From Achatina immaculata (taxonomy: Eukaryota > Mollusca > Gastropoda > Stylommatophora > Achatinidae), in contig CM019717.1 in assembly GCA_009760885.1 (NCBI GenBank), positions 47,594,866 through 47,658,865 of the forward strand: a stretch of 64,000 bases of DNA, in the 5' to 3' direction. Below the pieces are notes generated by a model, which did not search any database, was not told the DNA's origin, and saw only the letters and a program-made list of their open reading frames with translations. Position 1 is the stretch's first letter. Each line of letters starts with the position of its first letter. Shown here one piece after another: positions 1 to 9,800 of this stretch. The translations under genes were made by a program, and so were the position numbers.

Positions 1-805
1 TGCAAAAGCCTGGTTTGCTCTAGTAAGTCTGCTATTGATGTCCTCTGTGCTGTCTCCATTTTCTACTATTCTACTGCCAAGGTATACAAATTCGTTGACC
101 TCCTCCACTAATTTGCTATCTCACATTTCTGTTCTCCACATTTTGCTTCATTAACTTTGTCTTTCCTACGTTGATCTTTAGTCTTATGTTGTTTGTATTC
201 TGAGTTAGCCTGTTTATTTTATCTTGTGGCTGCATGATAATAGACAAATGTTGTCCACAAAGTCAAGATCCACCAGCACTGTGACAAGGGTCCATTGTAA
301 TCCTCTGCGTTTGTCTGATGTTGCCTCCTTCATTAACCAATTTACTGCCAAGATAAATAATGTTGGTGATAGTACACATCCCTGCTTCACTCCTGTTTGT
401 ACCCTAAAGCTGCTGGAGGTATGTTCTCCACAGATCACTTTGCACTGAAAACCCTCGTGTAGGGCTTTGATTACATTCACTATCTTATGGGGGAGGCCAT
501 GCCATCTTAGGATTTTCCACAGTGCATCTCTGTTGACACTGTCAAAGGCTTTCTCAAAATCTATAAACAATGCATATTTGTGCTATGCCATTCATTTGCC
601 TAAGTACAAATATGTGGTCTGTGCGTATCTTTCTTTCCTAAATCCTGCCTGCTCTTTCCGAAGTTTTCCTTCAAGTGCTGGTACAACTCTGTTGATGATT
701 ATTCTGCAAAATACTTTACTGGTGAGTGGCAGTAGCGTAATGCCTTTACTATAAGGCCGGTTTTCCAATCCTCTGGAGCTTTTTCTAGATCCCAAATTTG
801 TTGTA
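1..805 (-). mobile_element. LINE A fragment, reverse transcriptase (RTE-type)
   Basis: On the minus strand, two broken open frames (831-592 and 570-214) carry reverse transcriptase motifs in order: KEQAGFRKER, FIDFEKAFDSVNRDALWKIL, TGVKQGCVLSPTLF, and a DLDFVDN block where the catalytic Y/FADD box should be, so the active site is damaged. Sequence down to base 1 continues the C-terminal part (KTKLMKQNVENRN) with stops. The motif wording fits RTE-like endonuclease/reverse transcriptase LINEs; the clade call is from motif wording only. The fragment is 5'-truncated where E1 copy 1 begins and runs off the window at its 3' side. Confidence 0.85.
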
Positions 806-810
806 GTATC

Positions 811-1057
811 TAGCGGGGATATACAAAACACACCGATGTTTTCCTGTGAGAAAGTCCAACTCTAGATCAAACTGGTGCAACGAAAACCACGGTGCACGCA
901 GTCCCGCTTCCGAGACCCACCAAGAATACAGGCTCAAGCCGTACGATACTCTGAACCTATTGTGGTCCTCTCGTGGATCACGAGACCTATAGAGGACCAC
1001 AGGTGTAAATTCAGTAGGATTACAGGGTGGTCTTGGTGGTAGAAGCAAACTAAGAAG
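811..1057 (+). mobile_element. E1 retroposon copy 1 (5'-truncated)
   Basis: It matches the last ~250 bp of the E1 family: one 88-bp module end (gtgagaaagtccaactctag), the block with accaagaatacaggctcaagc, and the 3' terminus ggtggtagaagc followed by a short GAA run. The left end is truncated within a module. No convincing target duplication is visible; the left flank is LINE A (minus) and the right flank LINE B (plus). Confidence 0.75.
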
Positions 1058-1170
1058 AAGAATAGGCATAAAATCCTTTGATGAGGTTGAAAAGCTCGCC
1101 AAAAACATGAAAAATTGGTGAACCAACTAGTGAGCCTTATGTGACGTTTAACGGCACGGGAAGGACATAA
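1058..1170 (+). mobile_element. LINE B 3' end fragment
   Basis: Plus-strand sequence reads GIKSFDEVEKLAKNMKNW, then a stop-interrupted continuation ending with ggaaggacataagat. The same end recurs at 31022-31265 (minus), 49560-49680 (minus) and 58380-58515 (plus), which defines LINE B. Only the C-terminus and 3' tail remain. Confidence 0.7.
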
Positions 1171-1244
1171 GATATCATGTCAATGAGTTTTATATATATA
1201 TATGCTATTTTCATTTTGTTCACGTTTTTCTTCTTATCATGTAG

Positions 1245-2694
1245 GACATGTCTGTTGGTTGTTATAGGAACATGGACTGGAATGATGGCATATGGTCTTT
1301 ACTGTGCTTGTTTGCTGGAATGGCAGATTGTAAGATGTATTCAGCAGTACTCTTCTTCTCTGGTAAGGCACTCTTGTGATAATTTTTAGTCACAAAAAAA
1401 TTATTACAAGAACATCCGTTTAGAATAGAATATTAGACAGTCTGGTTATTCAGGATGTTAAGATCAGCTTTATTCATCAGTGGAGCACAGATGTAAGATT
1501 TCAGCTGCTGTGACATTTTTAACATTTAAATGTCATGTTAAAAAAAAATGTATAGATCCGACACATGGTATGTTGAAATCTCAAAGGTTATACATTTAGT
1601 CATGGCAGAGTTAGAATACAAAAGAGAAGCTACTTAAAAATGACTATTAAATATAGTGAACACGGTTAACTGTAATTTATCTCTTTGTAGATCCAAATCA
1701 AAACAGCAGATTTCTCAGCTGAGCGGCCCAAAAAAAAAAAAAACCACTGACTTCAGTTACTGAGGAAAGATGCTGGCAATGGTTGGGACATGTGCTCCAG
1801 ATGGCTGGTGATTTATTACCAAGAATTAGCACAGAGATGAGACATCCCAAGGGAACAGGATTAAGAGTAGACCAAAGGTGATGAGAAGAACAACAGAGAG
1901 GATGCCGAGTAACATTCACTTTGGGCAATAATAATAATTTTTAAAAAGTGAAGGACAGGCATTTGCGGAAAGCCTTTGCCTTGGACATCTAAAGGTTAAG
2001 AGAGTTATAGAGCCATTTAAAGCTCTGTACAGTTTTACTCACATTACATGTCCTTTAGTGTCATATTTGCTGTGACTTCCACATCTTTATGACAGGTTAT
2101 CTTTTGGACATGTCAACATAAATGTACTATAATTTAGCTCCCCTTTGTCTCCAGCTCAGTTGGAATGTTTTGTCTTGGCATGTGTGTGGTGTGTGACACG
2201 AGACATGATAATTTTTCTTTTCATTCACTGTTTGGGAGGCCAAGTAGCTTAGTGCACCAGTGAGGCAGGTGGTTCAGATCTGGCCAGAGGCTGTAGAAAT
2301 GAGTAGTTGGCTACTCTTGAAACCAAGGACATAAAGTCAGCTACGCATGTCAGCCACATCACATTCTGGTGTGCCTGAAATTCTTGCAAGAGATGTTCAT
2401 TTTTACGCTCTCTGGTGTGCTTGAAATTCTTGTGAAAGATATTTATTTTTACAAGCTACTTATCTTCTCTCCCCTCCCCACCAGATGTAAATCACTGCTG
2501 ATTTCATTGCAGGCATTTCTCGTGACAAGACCACTGAATTTAAGCTTGTACCAGGCTGTGCTGCTATACTGGAGATCACGTTTTCTAGACGCCGCATCTC
2601 AAGGTCTACTGAGTGTGCTGGGACTCATAACAGTCAAGGATCTAGTGTATTATCTACAATTCTACAGTGTACCAATAGTGACTGTGATAATTAG
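1245..2694 (+). CDS. Possible unidentified gene, two candidate exons (1245-1362 and 2513-2694)
   Basis: I do not recognise this protein. A 118-bp segment at 1245-1362 lies between an acceptor (tcatgtag) and a donor (CTCTG|gtaagg). Read from GAC ATG it is open (DMSVGCYRNMDWNDGIW onward) and ends in phase 1. A second segment starts after cattgcag at 2512, continues in the matching phase (G|GC ATT TCT CGT GAC AAG) and stays open for 60 codons to TAG at 2692-2694. The C-terminus is polar and rich in Arg, Ser and Cys. No upstream start exon is identified; LINE and E1 sequence lies directly upstream. Agreement of phase and splice sites is the only support, with about a one-in-three chance per junction. 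A competing open frame in the second segment (2369-2767) is hydrophobic and equally unassigned. Confidence 0.22.
1363..1735. other. No recognisable feature
   Basis: AT-rich non-coding sequence. If the candidate gene at 1245-2694 is real, this is part of its intron. Confidence 0.5.
1738..2000 (+). mobile_element. LINE A 3' end fragment
   Basis: The plus strand has the degenerate LINE A C-terminal region (ccaagggaacaggattaagagtagacc, then gaaggacaggcatttgcgg and a final aaaggttaagagagt). It corresponds to GRPKxTWRRTxExxL and AxDRHLWKTLAEAPCALGT in less decayed copies. A poly(A) run at 1730-1743 lies at its left edge. Confidence 0.6.
2231..2365 (+). mobile_element. tRNA-derived SINE
   Basis: It has a degenerate pol III A box (agtagcttagtgcaccagtg) and B box (ggtggttcagatctggcc) about 35 bp apart. 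A short body follows with gtagaaatga and gtcagcta, shared with the SINE at 13410-13612. No tRNA fold is evident, so this is a tRNA-like head and not a tRNA gene. Confidence 0.6.
2368..2455 (+). repeat. Two imperfect ~44-bp direct repeats
   Basis: Two adjacent units begin ctggtgtgc(c/t)tgaaattctt and run through attttta. They differ at several positions, indicating an old tandem duplication. Confidence 0.6.
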
Positions 2695-3213
2695 CCCAGT
2701 GGTTAAATTATGCTGTGCTTGTTTGACTGTGTACGGACAGGGAGAGTACTTCAGGATTCAAGCATGAGAGAAAGATGTGACTTACTTCTTGTTAGATTTG
2801 TATGAATTATTTTACTAGTTATTCAGTATATTTATAAAATATAGATTACGCACCAAAAGATTTCTTGTGTTCAACCCTTTTCCAGTTATATTTGTGTTGT
2901 CCTGAATTGTGGCATATTTTTGAAGTTTTTGGTTGTTTAATTTTGGTATACTTGTGCACTGGCTCCTCGTACTAATTCTGCTTGTTACACACAAGCTGAA
3001 GGAGTGAACAATAACTTCACCACTGTGAGGAGCCAAGGCTGCTAGCTTTAGCATCAGATCGTCTCCAATTCTCCCACCTTTCCTAGCAAACCTGAAAACT
3101 GATGCTAAAATGAACAGTTTGTGGTTGATACTCATAAGTGTGAAGGAGAAAAGAAATATGATTACATTCATTCTGAACAAGATGAGATACAAGACCATTT
3201 TGATCCATTAACA

Positions 3214-3258
3214 GATTTATTTAAATTTCCTTCATCGATTAACACATGAAAGATTTAT
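3214..3258 (-). terminator. RPL37A polyadenylation signals in a short direct repeat
   Basis: Two copies of agatttatttaaatttcc lie about 37 bp apart. Each supplies AATAAA on the minus strand; the proximal copy overlaps the TAA stop of RPL37A and the distal one is at about 3214-3222. Cleavage at the proximal copy would leave almost no 3' UTR, so the distal copy is the likelier signal. Confidence 0.6.
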
Positions 3259-6200
3259 TTAAATTTCCTTCATCTCTCTAAGACGACGGATAGCACTGCG
3301 TACTTGAGCTGCTGCAGTTGTTCTGTGGAGAAAAATAAAACATATCAGACAGCGTGAAATGTGCATACATAACAAAATAAGATGAATAATCTTTCAAACC
3401 AAGTTTACAATTCCTTGGGAACAAGAGATCCTCACAATTATAGAATGCATACTCCTCATTTCAAATCAAAATGGGATAAATGCAGACCATAAATCTGGAA
3501 GCATCTTTAATTCTATGGAAATGTATTTTAATGAGTGAGACATCCAGCTTTTACTGGATCAATCTCTGCTAGATACTAAGTGCACTCACAGTAAAGGAGC
3601 TTTGCACCTGTTTTTGTAACTACCAGACAAGTGATATCTACAAAATTTTGGTTTTTGTGACCTTATCTTGGAGTTAGGAAATTTGGACAACTGCAGACAT
3701 ATGCAAATTTCCTTGTGAAACATGACTAGCTACTGTGACACGATCTTCTTATCTCCAGATTAAGCTACACATATGTCAGGAGAGATTGTATATAACAAAT
3801 TAAGCCTGAGAAGCATACAATGTGTGAACAACACTCACGAGTAAACCCATGCACCACCAGCAACAGTCTTGGAACATCTGTTGCACTTCCAGATGCCAAC
3901 AGCTTTCCTTTTCATGGACTCCTGAAATGGAGAAAATATGCATGTTGTGATCAATGAGTGATAAATGCTTCAGACCCACAAAGGTCTGCCAGTTTCATAA
4001 GTCCTGTGGCAGAATTTTAGATCTGATTAATATAATTCTTGCATTTATAGCAACTATTCAACAGGTGTTTTACTACACTGAAAATTCACAATCCGTGAGA
4101 TCTATCTCACTATGGCATTTTTCTGCTCCCAGACTTTTTCTTGATTAACCAGAACTATTCAAAGCATTTCATTACTGAGAATCCAGGAACAGATATCAGT
4201 ACAGTCATGTGCCAAGTTATGGCCGGACTTGGCACATGACTGTACTGATATCTGTTCCTGGATTACTTCTTTTCTAAGTTTTAGGTACTGAAAATTTTAA
4301 TATTTTATTTCTACTAAGTTGATAACCTCATCAATAGTTTAGTGTTCCCTGAACTTTAGGTGTCCAAGGCACATGGGGCTTCCACAAACACCTGACTTTC
4401 ACATCTCCTTTGGTCTACCCTCATCCTTGTTCCACTGAGTTGTCAGTCATCCAGACCACATGTCCCAACAATCGCCAACATCTTTTCTCAATAATCCATG
4501 TCAGCTGCTTCATCTGCCAACAAGGTGTTATTTCTTATGGTAAGAATTCAACTTGTTTTCTCCAGCATTCACTTCCATAGAGTAATACACTTAGGGCATT
4601 ACTCTTAAAAATCCTGATTTTTGTTTCCATGTTCAGTCTTTTGGATGTCCACATATTCTACAGGATTGTGAAAGCCTGGTTTGTGCTAGTTACCCTGTTG
4701 ATGTCCTCTGTGTTTCTACTATACTGCCAAGATATACAAATTCCGCCCTCACTATATTGTACCTACACAGCACGTTGTTGAGTATGTGCTTACAGATCAC
4801 CTTGCATTGAAAACCTTCATATACGGTCTTGACATTCACAATCTTTTGATGGAGGCCATGCCATCTAAGAATTCACAGTACCTCTCTGTTGACAACATCG
4901 AAGGCTTTAGATGTAGCATACATTCAGGAAATTGTGTACCAGTTTGACAAATGACAAAACAATGTATTACAGCTCTCACAAAATACACACCTTTCCACAA
5001 AATGGACAGGTGTATGTACTGTGCTGGGTGACCTCCATCTTCTTCACTGTCTTTCTAAGTGAAGCACCATATCGAGTGCCATATTTTCCCACAATTCCAA
5101 CCTTCTTGGTTCGTTTTGCCTGGGGAAAAAAAACAAACATATAAAAGCCGTATGGGACATTTCATTTAGTACCTGGCATTTGAAAAATCTTTTTTTTTTT
5201 GTTACAAGACATCAATCTGCACACTGGGATATTTTATAAAAGAATAACCACAGAAGGAAACAAAATATATTATTTCTCTGAATGCAGGGATACAAGCAGC
5301 CTGGAAATAATGCTGGTTGGAGCTGGAGTCCAGGGAAGAAATACATTATTTGCGATAAAAGTTAAATCAGAAGTTCATGAATTTGAAAAGATTCTGAATG
5401 GAACGCACTCATCATCACCACATGCTAAACAGAAAGGAACATGTCACGGACGACTCTGAAGTCACATGTATATAAAGTTTAACGTTGGTACTACCACTAC
5501 GTGTGCCCAAGTGCTCCAAACCATGGAACATATCCTGCAAAACTGCACCAACTATAAGACAATGAGAAGCAATTACTGGTCTAGTGAAACCACCAGAAGA
5601 AGATAAGCTCTACAGTTCCATACATGAATCACAAAAAACTGGAATTTATCCCAGATACAGGACCTCGGATACAAACAGACAATGTGTACGAAGATCACCA
5701 CGTGCCACGCCAGGTGGCGTAAGCGGCCACAAATCTCAGTCCTTGACATTTCTCAGTAACTCCGCTGCTGAACTCTTTCAGTGTCAGGCCCTGTAACACC
5801 TTTTCCCTTGGTTATCCGCCTCTCTCCTGCCTTCAATTTTGTCACTGTTTTATTTTTCAATTTCTCTCTTCTCATCACATGCGCCAAGAATGATTGCTTT
5901 TTCCTTATCCTTGTTATTATACTACATTTTTCACTAACTTGTCTCAAACACTGCTCATTAGTTATCTTGGCTGTTCATGGAATCCATTCTTTACAGGAAT
6001 CACATCTCTAATGCTTCCAATGATTTACTCATTTTCCTGCCATTAATCCATGATTTACATGTTGTACTGGTATAGATAAACACTCGTGATCAAATATTGA
6101 CACACCAATCCCCCGTCTAAGTGATGCATTTAGACCGAGATTCAGCCATTGTATATTTTAATAAAATATGCAACAAATTAAAAGTGTCTGTGTCGAAGAA

Positions 6201-6661
6201 AAGCAACAGAAAGGGTGGAATTGTGTGCATATTTGTGTGAACGAGAGAGGTGGAGTGATGGACACTGCGTTTTATGAACGCGCGAGATGACACGTTTAAA
6301 AGAATACATGTTAGAAATTATATAGATTTCACGAAAATAAACAATTTATTGAAAATACTTGTTTTCACTTTTACGATATTCAGTATCATGCATTGACCAA
6401 GGAAGACCTACATAATAGCCTAATCCTGGAAGTATGTGTACTGCATAAAATTTGAGGCAATATTGACTGAACCGGCTTATGAATAACGTGAGATTTTGTT
6501 AATTTATATAGACTGGATTAATTATCGCTAAACTCTACTTAAAGTTATAATCTTTTAATATGTTAAATGTGTATACACTATTCTAAAAATACTATTCCTA
6601 ACGCTTTAAAAATAGCATGATTTCAACAGATTAAAAATCAGCTACCAAAACTACGTACCAT
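3259..6661 (-). CDS. RPL37A: 60S ribosomal protein L37a (eL43), four coding exons
   Basis: This gene encodes a small zinc-binding protein of the large ribosomal subunit. Coding exons on the minus strand are 6661-6659 (the ATG alone, then donor gtacgt), 5119-4991, 3921-3839 and 3322-3259. All junctions are GT-AG and phases match (0, 0, 2). The assembled protein is 92 residues, the length of animal RPL37A, and opens [20 protein letters not shown]. Its C4 zinc ribbon is intact at Cys39-X2-Cys42 and Cys57-X2-Cys60, followed by TVAGGAWVY and a basic C-terminus ([10 protein letters not shown]). Splitting after the start codon is typical of animal ribosomal protein genes. The 5' leader on the minus strand is pyrimidine-rich (cttcctgctttcttttttg), compatible with a TOP mRNA. 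An AATAAA overlaps the stop codon, and a second lies about 40 bp further on. Intron 2 carries LINE A and a perfect inverted repeat; intron 1 carries LINE debris. Confidence 0.97.
4180..4264. repeat. Perfect inverted repeat, 37-38 bp arms, 9-11 nt spacer
   Basis: Left arm 4180-4216 is the exact reverse complement of right arm 4228-4264; one further pair (4217/4227) extends the stem and leaves loop 4218-4226. It lies in RPL37A intron 2. There are no mismatches, so it is either very young, conserved as a hairpin, or an assembly fold-back artefact. Confidence 0.9.
4335..4915 (-). mobile_element. LINE A fragment in RPL37A intron 2
   Basis: Minus-strand relic carrying the LINE A 3' terminus (at 4345, ggtgtccaaggcacatgggg) and, further up, internally deleted reverse transcriptase sequence equivalent to 30-560 of the copy at the window start. 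It is same-strand with RPL37A and non-functional. Confidence 0.75.
5449..5690 (+). mobile_element. RNase H-type LINE, C-terminal fragment
   Basis: Starts gactctgaagtca and encodes a broken [12 protein letters not shown] ... RSNYW motif, the Cys/His-containing tail found downstream of RNase H in I/Jockey-group LINEs. Two other copies with the same left boundary lie at 53392-53640 (minus) and 59590-59836 (plus). It lies in RPL37A intron 1. Confidence 0.65.
5695..5950 (-). mobile_element. LINE C 3' end fragment
   Basis: Minus-strand frame reads [23 protein letters not shown], then degenerates to [11 protein letters not shown]. It corresponds to the FIGHFLRRGKLEHTVATGK ... ATRHGT end of the longer LINE C copy at 35390-36165. 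Confidence 0.7.
5960..6640. other. RPL37A intron 1, no further feature
   Basis: AT-rich intronic sequence without a recognisable repeat or reading frame. Confidence 0.5.
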
Positions 6662-6848
6662 TCCGCCAGCCCACAAGAACAAAAAAGAAAGCAGGAAGCG
6701 GAAACTACCTCAGACCTAAACATAACCTTCAGGTGTACAAGAGCTTCAGTATTTATTGTAACATCATTTCCGTTCATCGTGGGGTCGCTACACAGCAGTA
6801 AATTTCTTACTGTATTGTAATCAAGTTACTTAGACGTAAAACTTAAAT
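6662..6848. promoter_or_regulatory. Divergent promoter shared by RPL37A and ZNF622
   Basis: These 187 bp separate the RPL37A ATG (minus) from the ZNF622 ATG (plus) and must hold both 5' leaders and both core promoters. The RPL37A side shows the oligopyrimidine tract expected of a TOP transcription start near 6680-6700. No convincing TATA box is positioned for either gene. Sharing of regulation is inferred from spacing alone. Confidence 0.75.
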
Positions 6849-9800
6849 ATGGCCACAATGACTTGTTTAACTTGTAATGTTGCGTTTGAGGATGTATCTT
6901 TAGGTCGTCTGCATTACAAAACTGACTGGCATCGGTATAATTTGAAACGAAAAGTTGCAAATCTTCTTCCAGTTACTCTAGAGAAGTTTGAGGAAAGACA
7001 ACAGCTTCAAGAGAAGCAGGTATTTGTTGTTCTTACTTAATTTTTTTCCCTGTTCATCTGCAGCGATGTATGCTATGGAACGGATTTGTCTGTGTCTTTA
7101 TCCCCCTGATTCATTCATTCATTTGCATGTCCCTTGCGGAGCTTTGCCTCCCAAACAACACTCCTGTAGGCCTCACAGTTGTGAGCAAGATTTGATTAAT
7201 CCCCTGATTAGATATGTATAAAGGTGTATGAGTTAGTTTTACAATAGAAAGGTAATTAAGGGGGAAGGAGAGTGACAGTAATAGATAATAAGATAGGCAC
7301 GCAAAAAGAAAAAGACTGTAACAATGCAATATTTCAGAATTATTCATCCCCCCTACACCCCAGCCCTTTGTTTTTTTGTTTTAATATGAAGTGTCTTCAC
7401 ACTTTTGATCAAATGAACTATGTGTAAGTCCATGAGTGTTTTCACAAAATCCATGCAGTAAAGCTGTTGAAAAAAGTCTGAACGGTAAAAACAGTCTAAG
7501 TGGGTATTGCCTGATAACAGCATGTGATATTTAGGTGTGCCTTCAGTTCTAAGGACTGTCATAGCTGGAGGTGGGGTGGAGAATATGCTCTCCACTCCAG
7601 TTAAATGTCTCCAAGGTGTGCGCCTCAAATAGCCTCTGACAGTCAAGTCCAGCTCCTGGCCTTCTCGTGGCGGAACTGTTCAAACTGACAGGAGAAGGGG
7701 CAAAGGCAAATATCTGGCGCCTGAAAGCCATATGTTTTGGGTAGATGAAAGTCTTGTTTGGTAGCTCATCTGAGAGAAAGAAAACTCTGATTTAAAACCT
7801 GCTGCTGGCGAGATTCTTCAGCTGCCATGTGTGGGGCTCATCCCGGCCAGTGAAGAAAGGTGCGAATGGGGTTGCCACGCGGCACCACTGTGGAAAAGGT
7901 GAAAGAAAGGATTAAGTGAAGTAATCAGTAGTATCGAGGTCAGGACTGCTCAAGTCATGGCACCTCTGCTCTGGAGGTTGGCCACGACCACAAAATGCTG
8001 AAGTCGGAGACACTGGACCAGTGCAGTCTAGATAGGCAACGACCTTTCATCTGGCAGGGATATATGTGTATCCCAATCACACTGAGGTTTTCCGTTGAGA
8101 AAGTCCAATGCTGGACTAGATAGGCAACCACCTCTCACCCGGCGGGAATACACGGGTATCCCAAAACATGTCGAGGTTTTCCTGTGAGAAAGTCCAACTC
8201 TAACCTGGATGGGCAACCACCTCTCACCCAGAGGGGATATACTGATATCCAAAACACATTGAGGTTTTCCGGTGAGAAAGTCCAACTCTAGATTAAACTG
8301 GTGCAACAAAAACCACGGTGTCACACAATCCCTCTTCTGAGACCCACCAAGAATACAGGCTCAAGCCGTGTGATACTCTGAACCTTTTGTGGTCCTGTCG
8401 GGGATCTCATGTGGTCTTTTCAGGGACCACGGGACCTATCAAGGACCACAGGAGTAAATTCAGTAGGATCACGGGGCGGTCTTGGTGGTAGAAGCGAATG
8501 AATAGAAGTAGAAGAGGTGTGCCTTCATCAGAGAGAGACAATGTACCTTCACAGGACATGCAATGAGAAGAAGGATATTGAAAATTGAATTGTAAGAACA
8601 GGAAAAATAGAGGGAAGAATTACTAGGGGAAGGCCAAGAGAAATGATACTGGACAGTTTGACGAGATGATGTGAGAGAAGATCATCAGCTGAACTGATTG
8701 TCTGCATGTAGGTTCAGGTAATATGTAGAAACATAATAGCTGACACCAACTGGCATGGCACCTGATGATGGCGCCTTCGTCAGAGAGTAAAAGCTCTTTG
8801 TCTTGTGTCTTTTGCATGCTGTAGGATGTGAAGTGTTAGTGCCTTAACATTTCTAGGTCACTGTAGCATTTAAGGTAGGGGGTGAGCGCACCTGTCTTCC
8901 CCTCTTTTTGCTTTTCCCCGGGTACATATTTTTTTTTTTTGGAGAATGGGTTGACCCCGATGCCAGTTGGTCAGAAGATTCAACCCAAATGTGAAATCAA
9001 CTTGGGGGATCTTTTGACTGGCAAGCGAGTGCATTGGCCACTACACCACTGCGACACCTTCAGGCAAAAACAACAACAAATTGTATATGGATGACATTGA
9101 TATTAAATGTCAGTAAATTCAGTCATCCAGCAAACGACTTTTCATTGATGATTATTAATCATGATTGCAACAGTACCTACAGTTGCGTAACTGTAAATAC
9201 AAAAGTTATTGAACATGCATGTATTATGTACTTTAATATTATAAACCCACTTTTTAATCTAAAAAAAAAAGGTGATTTTGAAGGAGTAAACTCTCTCTCT
9301 CTCTGAACCTTAAGTGCCCAGGGCACATGGGGCTTCTGCAAGGGTTTTCCACAAATGCCTGTCTTTCGCCTTTTTTTCTGCTCTTGCCCAGGTGAGCCCT
9401 CTATTGCTCAACATCCTTTCTGTTGTTCTTCTCCATGTCTCTTTTGGTCTACCCTTACTTCTGCTCCCCTGTGGTGTCCATCTTAGTGCTATTTTTGGTA
9501 GTGAGAAGGAGTAAACTAAGAATGGGATTTTGAGGGAAGCAGATATCAGTGGTTGAGGATTTTTTCCCCAGACATCATCATTATACTTTTTTTTTTTTTT
9601 AATCATCAAAATGATAGTGGACTGAAATTAATACCATAATGTCATCAGTCATAGACATAAGCAAACAGTGAATGTCTGTATGTCAGACTGCATGAGCTAT
9701 GTCATGTAATTAGAAATTGACATCTTGTAATTCAAGGTCTTCAGGGCAGACCATCCTGTAGTGTTAAAAAAAAAAAAAAAAAGTTTGTAGTGCTGACAGT

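Noticed and set aside
2231..2365. Assigning the SINEs to a named superfamily with a conserved central domain
   Set aside because: The shared body blocks are short and I cannot align them to a known domain without a search.
2369..2767. Hydrophobic 132-codon frame that looks like a membrane protein
   Set aside because: It starts before a splice acceptor in repeat-like sequence and matches nothing I recognise; the overlapping frame is the one whose phase fits an upstream exon.
5199..5459. 86-codon open frame in RPL37A intron 1
   Set aside because: No motif or splice support; it lies in intron next to LINE debris.
8028..8324. Open frames through E1 (also at 29490, 29730, 33713, 36485 and 62912) that look alike between copies
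   Set aside because: They occur on both strands, have no common start, end at module or truncation edges, and only reflect repeated DNA modules without stops.
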